Origin: Podochytrium sp. JEL0797 | Lineage: Eukaryota > Chytridiomycota > Chytridiomycetes > Chytridiales > Chytriomycetaceae | Length of the DNA: 14,398 bases | Direction of reading: 5' to 3' | NCBI GenBank assembly: GCA_027596195.1 | Contig: JADGJG010000673.1 | Coordinates: 1-14,398 of the forward strand | Shown: piece after piece, positions 8,387-14,398 of the stretch | How the letters are laid out: each line of letters starts with the position of its first letter | Position numbering within the stretch: the stretch's first letter is position 1 | Made by a program: the position numbers and the translations under genes | The notes under the pieces: model-generated | The model's input: only the letters and a program-made list of their open reading frames with translations | Told to the model about the DNA's origin: nothing | The model's database searches: none

Positions 8387-8482
8387 GCGCAGCGCCAGAA
8401 CCGAGAACGAAAGCGTAAACGAGTCGCGGAGCTCGAAGCGCAAATTCATTCGTCACCAAGGATAGTGGGTTTAGTTTTTTAG
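8387..8482 (+). pseudogene. bZIP basic-region relic, subfamily D bZIP 1-like
   Basis: The frame starting at 8387 reads AQRQNRERKRKRVAELEAQI, then HSSPRIVGLVF and a stop at 8480-8482. This closely resembles bZIP 1 of the - strand subfamily (AQRKSRESKHKRVVELEAQI) but lies on the + strand, with no start and no second half. The Asn slot is not recoverable because the sequence upstream is T-rich noncoding DNA. It is a detached fragment, possibly a paralogous exon moved by the rearrangement that put the - strand block in place. Between the two relics and on to 8570 I see nothing else. Confidence 0.6.
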
Positions 8483-8570
8483 CTGGTAATAGGCAATAAA
8501 TGGGACAAATTTCAAAGGATAGAGGGGAATTAAAAAACAAAGATGGTACACTAATAAAATCGTGATACGA

Positions 8571-8620
8571 ACTTGTCGATCATTAATTCCTCTATATTTA
8601 TTAGAATAAAATAAACGAGA
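8571..8620 (-). repeat. Shared 3'-UTR element, copy 1
   Basis: ACTTGTCGA followed by a variable stretch and ATTTATTAGAATAAAA on the + strand. Aligned versions occur after the stops of the next two - strand copies (10143-10188 and 12003-12052). TTTATT at 8597-8602 is AATAAA on the - strand, 48-53 nt past the stop at 8650. The core carries AATAAA on both strands. Confidence 0.65.
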
Positions 8621-8649
8621 CGTTGATCGGGTTAACAAATAATGGCATT

Positions 8650-9910
8650 TCATTTTTGCCAAGCACCATCCGAACTACCCCCAGATCTCGACACTTGAGT
8701 GGGAATGAAATGATAAGACGAAGAAGACGATGAGGAGGAGGAGGTCGATTCGTCGTGGTGGGAATGATTGGGAAAGTCTGCTTGTCGTTGCTCTTGGCGG
8801 TTCAAGTGTTGTCTCAGAGGTGGAAGTCGCGGTGGAACCTCATCGTTATACCGTAAATCCGATTGGGGTTGTATGAATTCTATATGAGCGTGTATCAAAG
8901 AAGGAAGTTGCGGCGGCAATGGAACCTCGCGATGTTGAAATGGTGGAAGTGGAAAACTTGTGTATGGACCTGGACCAGGAGGTCCTTGCATATACTGTGA
9001 TGGAATTGTATGAGTATAAAGCTGCGAAAGCAGTTGAATCGGCGAAACTGTGTACGGATGCTCGTTTGCGTTGGAGAATTCGAGGACGGGGGAAAGATCT
9101 GGAGGATGAACGTCAAGCTGATGTTGCATATTCTGCTGATAATGAAATGGTTGAAAGGTGGAAGGAGGTCCAGTAGAATACACGGAATGACGAGCCAAGG
9201 CATGCTCGCCGACGCGGAATGACTCGTTGAAAATCGACGGAATTGGTGCCGAATTGGACCGTTCGACCAGTTTCCTCAATCGCGCGTTTTCTTCTTCGAG
9301 TTGCCGTATTCTCAACTCTGCCTGATACATCATTTCATCCGAGGCGGAACGATCGCCATCCAAAGCAAGTGGAGGCGCGTGCTCCAACCTCCCGAGCTTC
9401 TCCTGCAGCTCGGCAATTCTTTGCTTCCTTAGCAATCTGGTCTTCCGTTGAGCCATTCTATGTGTTTTGGTAATATATTACTTAATTTGTTTCCGCTTCA
9501 TCATATTTATGAGCCACACTAAACCTGTTTTGGACCTTTCGACGCACATGTGATGGCAGCTGCTTCAACTCAGCCTTGCTTGGCTCGAATGCAAGTTCCT
9601 TACGAATTCCATCCCGAATAGTAAAGGAAACACCTTTCTGTTGGTTTCGTGCCCCAACAAGCTCGTCAATTCGCGCTTCAAGGTCCTCAATTCGGTTCCG
9701 CTCTCTGTCTCGGCTCTGGCGCTGCGCGAGTCGGATTGACGATCGGGAATCGTCTTTGTGCGAGGAGGCGGCAGTATTCAAGGTGGATGCCGCTACAACG
9801 TCTATCCCACCAGGTGGACTGGATGTATCCAATGATGGGAGACTTGCTATGGGGTGAATTGCAGGTGACGTGACACTCGGGGAGGTGGGAGGATTTGGTT
9901 CGTGGCTCAT
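8650..9910 (-). CDS. Twin-bZIP transcription factor, subfamily D - strand copy 1 (two exons)
   Basis: Predicted protein of 397 residues. Exon 1 is 9525-9910, the intron 9458-9524 (67 nt, GTTTAG...ATAG), exon 2 8650-9457. The start ATG (Met-Ser-His-Glu-Pro) is shared with the broken third copy. bZIP 1 at about 55-86 has Ile59 in the Asn slot (core IRLAQRQSR). A conserved linker, KELAFEPSKAELKQLP, leads to bZIP 2 at about 122-160. Splicing joins AG+A into the Arg codon directly after the near-invariant Asn, giving NRMAQRKTR, intact. The zipper after bZIP 2 is broken by prolines after two heptads and followed by a second helix, MMYQAELRIRQLEEENARLR. The C-terminal half is Pro/Gln-rich with a conserved YTVSPIQL motif, a poly-Ser run and a conserved SRSGGSSDGAW tail. 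Unspliced RNA would stop 12 codons into the intron and yield a bZIP 1-only protein. Confidence 0.87.
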
Positions 9911-10142
9911 TGGATGATTTCGTAAATTGAATATTTTTTGAAAAACGGACAAAATTTCGCCAGATGCGTAATGGAAGGATAATCCTTCCGAGAGGCAATC
10001 AGCCATTAGATGATATGACTGACTCCCCCACGCCGCTTCGCATCCTATCATGGACACAAACCAAACGGCAACCAATAAGGGGGTTTTCGCACTCGGTTCC
10101 TTCAATTATGATTCGTCGTCCATGGAATCCAGGGCTTTTCGA
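9911..10142. other. Promoter region of - strand copy 1, downstream of copy 2
   Basis: No coding sequence supported. A CCAAT (10071-10080 context, + strand) and a TGACTGACTC stretch near 10017 are weak candidate elements. The right edge merges into the 3' flank of the next gene. Confidence 0.4.
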
Positions 10143-10188
10143 CACTTGCCGAGAATTACTTGCTCTTCATTTATTAGAATAAAAAGCC
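10143..10188 (-). repeat. Shared 3'-UTR element, copy 2
   Basis: CACTTGCCGAGAATTA...CATTTATTAGAATAAAA, aligned with copies 1 and 3. The - strand AATAAA is at 10170-10175, about 46 nt past the stop at 10221. Confidence 0.65.
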
Positions 10189-10220
10189 AAAGGGGAAATT
10201 GCTCGTGATTGAATTAAAAG

Positions 10221-11369
10221 TTACAAATAATATAAATTTCCCGAGTGCCAAGCAGCTTCCGAGCTGCCCCCAGATCTCGACACTTGAACGGGAATGAAAT
10301 GAGAAGACGAAGAAGACGATGAGGAGGAGGAGGTCGATACGTCGGGGTGGGAATGATTGGGAAAGTCTGCTTGTCGTTGCTCTTGGCGGTTCAAGTGTTG
10401 CCTCAGAGGCGGAAGTCGCGGCGGAAACTCATCGTAACAGTATATGTATTGGATTTTTGTGGATGCTATATGGGCGTGCATCGAAGAAGGAGGGTTCGTA
10501 TAACTTGGGTAAGGACTTGGACCAGAAACTCCTTCCTTATATTGGGGTGCCATGGTAGGAGTAGAAAGCTGTGAAGGTAGTTGAATCGGCGAAACTGTGT
10601 ACGGCTGGTCGTTTGTTACGGCAAGGAATCGTTCCGGAGAATAAACTGCTAGCTGATGTCGCATATCCTGCAGGTACTGTAATTGAGGAAGCATGGAGGG
10701 GACTCCAGTCGGATATGTGGACTGGCGAGTCAAGGCATGCTCGCCAGCCTGGTTTGATTCCCCCAAAATCGCCGGCATAGGCGCGGAATTGGACCGTTCG
10801 ACCGGTCTCCTCAATCGGGCGTTTTTTTCGTCGAGTTGCCGTAGTATCAAGTCTGCATGATACATCATTTCATCCGAGGCGGAACGGTCGCCATCCGGAC
10901 CACGTGGAGGCGCATGCTCCAACATCGCCAGTCTCTCCTCGAGCTCGGCAATCTTGTGCTTCCTGCGCAATCTGGACTTGCGCTGAGCCAGTCTATATGT
11001 TTGGGAATGCCATTTATTTCGAGGTATTCATTTTTTTTGATATAAAAGATCAAACCTGTTTCGAAGCATTCGACGTTCCTCCGCTGGTAGCAATTGCAAC
11101 TCGGCTTTGCTCGGACCGAATTCAAGTTCTTTACAGTTTCCATGATGGGTAGTCCTGGCAATGCCAATCCGACGTTGTTCGAGCTCCGCAATTTGCGCTT
11201 CGAGCTCCACAACTCGTTTATGCTTACTTTCTCGGCTCTTGCGCTGCGCGACTTGGGTTTCCAAATGGGAATCGTCACTGGAAGAGGAAGTGGCATCGTG
11301 CAAAGTTGATGGCGCAGCAACGACCATCCCACTGGTTGGACTGGATGGATCCAGGTGCGGATGGCTCAT
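10221..11369 (-). CDS. Twin-bZIP transcription factor, subfamily D - strand copy 2 (two exons)
   Basis: Predicted protein of 361 residues: exon 1 11056-11369, intron 10993-11055 (63 nt, GTTTGA...ATAG), exon 2 10221-10992. bZIP 1 at about 33-66 has Thr38 in the Asn slot (core TQVAQRKSR). The linker, ELEFGPSKAELQLLPAEER, leads to bZIP 2 at about 98-135, where the intron again splits the Arg codon after Asn to give NRLAQRKSR, intact. Then come a short zipper, a second helix (MMYHADLILRQLDEKNARLR), YTVSPIQL, a poly-Ser run and the SRSGGSSEAAW tail. The ancestral start is gone: where its sisters have ATGAGCCACGAA, this copy reads ATTAGGCCACGAA (about 11420-11432). The first in-frame ATG is therefore 63 bp further in, shortening the N-terminus by about 21 residues. 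An unspliced message would end seven codons into the intron. Confidence 0.83.
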
Positions 11370-11830
11370 GATAGGTTGATTTGCGGATGGAGACACACTC
11401 GGGGTAGTGAAGGATACGATTCGTGGCCTAATATAATGAAACAATTTTATCACACCTGCACATGGTAAAAAATTTTATGTGCAAGGGTTTTATTTATTAT
11501 GCAATATTTTGTTTCGAGTTCCCAAGATGTATAATGCAAGGGTGATCCCCCCCGTCATCGTTTCAATTATTACATAATTTTAGTGGAATATTTAGAATAA
11601 AGGTTTGGGCTCCAACAAAGTTGAAGGGCATGGCTTCAAAAATAAAAAATATAAAAAAAACCAAATACTTCTAAATCTATATTCTGGCCATGCCTTAACG
11701 CGCACGTGACAGTTTATGAAAGCAACAAAAAAATATATCAACACGCCCATTCACTTTCTCATTCACTCAACCATCCGGCGCAACAACCTTCCCCGTTTTT
11801 CTGAATGCATCTGCGTTCCCAAACTGCATC
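11370..11830. other. Intergenic, 461 bp, divergent promoters
   Basis: It includes decayed N-terminal coding sequence of the - strand gene (to about 11432) and its promoter, with a TGCAAT...TTTTGT...AATGCAAGG stretch (about 11500-11545) that is loosely repeated upstream of the third copy (about 13230-13278). At 11703-11709, CACGTGA contains an E-box. The part before 11831 is pyrimidine-rich with CA-rich spacing, resembling a promoter or 5' UTR for the small + strand ORF. No RNA gene was seen. Confidence 0.35.
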
Positions 11831-11971
11831 ATGACGACATATTCGAAAAGTCGAATCTCATCGTCACCTCCGTCCAGCGATTTGAGCTGTTCCAGCGCGT
11901 CCGTTTTGCGTCATCAGGTAGAATTGGGCGAGACGCGCGAGGATGTATTGGGTTGCGGTTTGTTGGAATAA
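11831..11971 (+). CDS. Small ORF of 46 residues, unrecognised
   Basis: ATG to TAA encodes a Ser-rich N-terminus (MTTYSKSRISSSPPSSDLS) followed by HQVELGETREDVLG. The upstream pyrimidine-rich stretch looks promoter-like. The CAG/GTAGAA inside the ORF resembles a splice donor, so it may instead be the first exon of a gene whose remainder was lost when the - strand copy landed downstream. I do not recognise a family. It could also be a chance ORF. Confidence 0.3.
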   Translation: MTTYSKSRISSSPPSSDLSCSSASVLRHQVELGETREDVLGCGLLE

Positions 11972-12002
11972 CCTAAGAACTCGATATGAAGATATTTTCC
12001 AC

Positions 12003-12052
12003 ACTTGTCGAGCATTACGTATTCTCTGCATTTATTAGAATAAAAGAAATGA
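12003..12052 (-). repeat. Shared 3'-UTR element, copy 3
   Basis: ACTTGTCGAGCATTA...GCATTTATTAGAATAAAAG, closest to copy 1, and the flank GAGAGGTTGATC also aligns with copy 1 (GAGACGTTGATC). Here it lies inside the run-on reading frame of the broken gene, because the normal stop is missing. Confidence 0.65.
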
Positions 12053-13165
12053 GAGGTTGATCAGGAATTTGTTCCTGTAATCGGACGAGGCATTTTCCGT
12101 ACTTCCAAGCACCTTCCGAACTGCTCCCAGATCTCGACACTTGCGCGCGAAGGGACTGAGAAGAAGGAGAAGGTGATGATGATGAGGAGGTTGATTCGTC
12201 GTGGTGGTAATGATTCGGAAAGTCCGCTTGAAGTTGCTGTTGACGGTTCAAGTGCTGTCTCAGAGGTGGAAGTTGCGGCGGAGCCTCAACGTAATGGTTT
12301 CGGTAGAATTATAAGTAAATCTTGCGTTTGGACTTGGACCAGGAGCTACATGAATATATTGGGATGGAATAGCAGGAGTATAAAGCTGCGAAGGCCATTG
12401 AATCGGCGAAACTGCGTGGCTGGTCGATTGCGACGGCACGGAATCGTTCCGGAGAATGACCTACAAGCTGATATCGCATATGCTGCAGGTACTGTGATTG
12501 AGGAGACATAAAATATATAGGGAATGGGGAATCAAGGCATGCTCGCCGGCCTGGTAAGATTCGCCGAAAATCGGCGGAATTGGTACTGAATTGGAACTTT
12601 CGACCTGACTCCTCAATCGGGCGTTTTCTTCTTCGAGCTGCCGCAGTCTCAAGTCTGCTTGATACATCATTTCATCCGAGGCGGAACGATCGCCATCCAA
12701 AGCAAGTGGAGGTGCGTTCTCCAACGTTGCCAGCCTTTCCTCGAGCTCGGCAATCTTGTGCTTCCTCAGCAACCTGGACTTGCACTGAACCTGTCTATAT
12801 GTTACTTGATCAATTGGCTCTAAAATCACTTGTTTGTGTATGGACCCAAACCTGTTTTGCAGCATTCGACGTTCATCCGCTGGCAGCAGTTTCATCTCGG
12901 CTTTGCTCGGACCGAATGCAAAATTTTTTCGGTTTCCATAGTGAGTTTTGGCGACGACAACACTGCCTCCCCGACGTTGTGCGAGCTCCGCAATTTGCGC
13001 TTCGAGCTCCACAACTCGTTTGCGCTTACTTTCTCGGTCCTGGCGCTGCTGCACGATTGGGGTTCCTCTTCATTGGAAAAGGAAGCGAGGTCAGATGGCC
13101 ATGATGGGTTGATTTGCGGGTGGAATGATGTTCCGGGGGGCGGAATGATTCGGTTCGTGGCTCAT
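12015..13165 (-). pseudogene. Twin-bZIP, subfamily D - strand copy 3, broken
   Basis: Compared with its two sisters, the ATG (13163-13165, Met-Ser-His-Glu-Pro) is present, but the frame meets TGA codons before bZIP 1 and part of the N-terminal region is deleted. bZIP 1 has Pro in the Asn slot and Gln for Ala (core PIVQQRQDR). The linker FAFGPSKAEMKLLPADER and bZIP 2 survive; the 57-nt intron 12795-12851 splits the Arg codon as in the sisters. Basic region 2 reads NRQVQCKSR: Asn and Arg are intact, Ala and one Arg altered. The second helix (MMYQADLRLRQLEEENARLR) is kept. Frameshifts follow near 12510-12535 (after GEHAL), near 12412 (before the SPIQ motif) and near 12300. The conserved tail (PPLRQHLNRQQQ, poly-Ser, SRSGSSSEGAW) reappears in another frame and runs past the lost stop to 12015. 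Multiple lesions make this a pseudogene. Confidence 0.82.
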
Positions 13166-13521
13166 TGATGACCTAAGAAATAGAGAAAGGTGAGTTGGGA
13201 TGTGATAACTCAAGGAAAACGCCCAGTTGGGGGTAATTGTGCAATCTATTTTTTTGTCTCCAACATGCGCAATGCAAGGTAAATGCCTTCCTCCCTCCCT
13301 CCCCGTCGCCCAAGCTTCGATTAACTTCCCTTTACTCTTTCTGCTGGTGCCGATTTTATGGTGCTCGGTTTAACAAACCCCAATATCCAAAGAAAAGGTG
13401 GTTAGAGAGAAGGTTCTGGTATTTCTTCTGTGAGACGATGCGATGCCAGAAGTGGCAGCGAATCTCCCCCCTCGCTTTTTTTGTTATTTTCTCACATCCA
13501 TTCCTCTGGTAATGACTGAAA
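13166..13521. other. Intergenic, 356 bp, with the right inverted repeat
   Basis: Upstream flank of the broken third copy, with the TGCAAT...TTTTGTCTCC...AATGCAAGG stretch noted near the second copy's promoter. The C-rich run CCTCCCTCCCTCCCC is at about 13289-13303. It contains the repeat at 13426-13464. No gene is supported. Confidence 0.4.
13426..13464 (+). repeat. 39-bp dispersed repeat, right copy
   Basis: Partner of 8049-8087 in opposite orientation (34 of 39 identical). It lies about 60 bp beyond the exon-1 scrap of a fourth subfamily D copy. The two repeats bracket the three - strand genes. Confidence 0.7.
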
Positions 13522-13574
13522 GGATGCAAGGGCGTATGGCACATGATGGGTTGATGTGAGGGTGGAATGATCCA
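13522..13574 (-). pseudogene. Exon-1 scrap of a fourth subfamily D copy
   Basis: The - strand reads IIPPSHQPIMCHTPL, matching IIPPANQPIMAI of the broken third copy and SPSANQPIMSHPHL of the second. At the nucleotide level about 36 of 45 positions agree with the second copy (11348-11392). No bZIP sequence follows, so only this N-terminal stretch remains recognisable. Confidence 0.6.
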
Positions 13575-13627
13575 TATGATGATTGCTGATCGCGCCGAAC
13601 TCAAACAAATTTTTGCGCCGTCCGGCT

Positions 13628-14222
13628 TCAGTTTGCATTTATTCTAATGTGAGGAAAATATTCTTTCTCAAAACTAGTTTGATAAATCATGTGTTTGTCG
13701 GAATCAAAATAGGGAAAAAATGCTTGATAAAACGAAGGAATGCCCAAAAGGCTATTTCCGATCAAAGACTCGACGCTGGTGGGCCAGGTCTCGGCCGGTG
13801 CCTCCCACGGAATGTCGGCATCCAAATATTGGCACTTTTGGGGTTTCCGATCAAATGCAATCGAATACACATAATCCAGGAAGGATTTTCGTTTTTCGCC
13901 CAGGCAATGTGAAGATATGGAGAAAAAGATATTCCGCGATGACGCAAATATCTGAAATTCTTGGCGCAACTATGTAAATGGCATTCTCTTTTGCCTTCGT
14001 TCGTAAAGTGATCGTAAATTGCGGCGTAACCCCTTATTATCAGAAACCATTCGATTCCCTCGAGAATAGATCGCTGAAGATCTCATCTCCGCAGCTCCAA
14101 GCAAAACAACTAAATACTACGAATTGACTAAACGGTAAGAAAATTGTTGACCCGTCAACAAAAATTTCATCCAAGTCTTGGCTGAGTCTTGGCAGTTCCC
14201 CGGGTTGTTCAGTAATCCCTTC
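13628..14222 (-). pseudogene. Remains of a pepsin-like (A1) aspartic protease C-terminal lobe
   Basis: Two - strand segments in different frames fit the family in the right order. The first (about 14040-14222) has LDEIFVDGSTIFLPFSQF, like the second catalytic motif VD[ST]G[ST]T..LP of A1 proteases but lacking one residue beside the Asp. The second (13628-13870) has DYVYSIAFDRKPQKCQY and then LIGNSLLGIPSFYQAFFPYF followed by DSDKHMI, matching the usual ...Y...C... and ILG..FL...Y.vFD...k.I end of the fold. The N-terminal lobe would have to lie beyond 14222, where another gene begins on the opposite strand, so the gene is truncated. The frame change between segments could be an intron, but I found no good splice pair. 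AATAAA overlaps the stop region on this strand. The family call is by pattern only. Confidence 0.42.
13940..13947 (+). promoter_or_regulatory. C/EBP-CRE hybrid-like site TGACGCAA
   Basis: TGACGCAA about 280 bp upstream of the bZIP gene start at 14229; it falls within the upstream part of the protease remains. A chance match cannot be excluded. Confidence 0.2.
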
Positions 14223-14228
14223 GCATCC

Positions 14229-14398
14229 ATGGCCGGCAGTGTGAGTGTTGCATACATTATATTGTAGGAGAAAGCGCACTGAACCGGGAAGCAGAGCACC
14301 GACGACGACAAATCGCCAACGACCGGCGAATTCAAGCTCAGCGCAAAACGCCGCGAACAGGTGCGCCTGGCCCAGGCGCGCTTCAGGGCGAACAAGAA
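14229..14398 (+). CDS. 5' end of a bZIP-type gene, runs off the window
   Basis: Exon 1 is just ATGGCCGGCAGT (14229-14240). The proposed intron is 14241-14294 (54 nt, strong donor GTGAGT, acceptor GCAG), and exon 2 runs from 14295 to the window edge in frame. Exon 2 reads an acidic, Lys-rich lead and then KRREQVRLAQARFRANK, the start of a basic region of the fungal type RREQVRxAQ..xR in which Val takes the usual Asn slot as a family trait. The zipper lies outside the window. Without the intron the frame has a TGA at 14280-14282, which is why splicing is proposed; the intron length matches others here. Whether it is a twin-bZIP cannot be seen. Confidence 0.6.

Noticed and set aside
8700..8750. 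GAAGA/GAGGAG-rich stretch as a microsatellite or purine-tract regulatory element
   Set aside because: It is the reverse complement of the poly-Ser coding run conserved in all three - strand copies.
9458..9524. HAC1/XBP1-type unconventional splicing of a bZIP mRNA
   Set aside because: The introns have ordinary GT-AG ends and typical length; no paired stem-loop cleavage sites were seen.
13632..13646. GCATTTATTCTAATG as a fourth copy of the shared 3'-UTR element
   Set aside because: It matches only over about nine bases in the same orientation and the flanks do not align.
14117..14395. - strand frame of 92 codons at the right edge
   Set aside because: It lies opposite the bZIP start, shows no motif of its own, and conflicts with the better-supported frames on both strands.
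1..14398. tRNA, rRNA, transposase or reverse transcriptase genes
   Set aside because: None was recognised on either strand; the repeats seen are gene duplicates and one short inverted pair.

Overview
The window looks like nuclear DNA of a fungus, probably an early-diverging (chytrid-like) one. The genes are intron-poor, with short GT-AG introns (50-80 nt), AATAAA-type polyadenylation signals and Yap/AP-1-style bZIP basic regions. The fungal assignment rests on gene structure and family. The chytrid part is inference.

Almost everything recognisable is a bZIP transcription factor or the remains of one. Left third, + strand: a twin-bZIP gene (199-1179); a paralogue with a one-base frameshift in an A7 run (1362-2271); a second twin-bZIP type with one intron (2610-3655); and its decayed tandem copy (4195-5185). 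Between the last two lies a short fragment resembling the C-terminal part of PC4/Sub1. Middle, + strand: a five-exon Pap1/Yap1-like gene (5454-6906) and an intronless twin-bZIP gene (7011-7991), followed by two + strand bZIP scraps (about 8167-8250 and 8387-8482).

Right half, - strand: three tandem copies of a subfamily related to the 7011 gene. They are an intact gene (8650-9910), an intact gene that has lost the ancestral start codon (10221-11369), and a broken copy (12015-13165). An exon-1 scrap of a fourth copy lies at about 13522-13574. The three larger copies share a 3'-UTR element, and an inverted 39-bp repeat (8049-8087 and 13426-13464) brackets most of the block. Beyond it are decayed remains of what looks like a pepsin-type aspartic protease (- strand) and the 5' end of another bZIP-type gene running off the window (+ strand).

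The main observation is architectural. Seven full-length units (four intact genes and three pseudogenes) carry two bZIP regions in one chain. In all seven the N-terminal basic region has lost one of the two near-invariant DNA-contact residues: Arg to Gln in five, Asn to Ile, Thr or Pro in three of the - strand copies, with the 7011 gene losing both. The C-terminal basic region keeps Asn and Arg in every copy. This suggests a locus that keeps producing twin-bZIP regulators in which one half binds DNA conventionally and the other has been repurposed. Partner choice, targets and expression cannot be read from the sequence.
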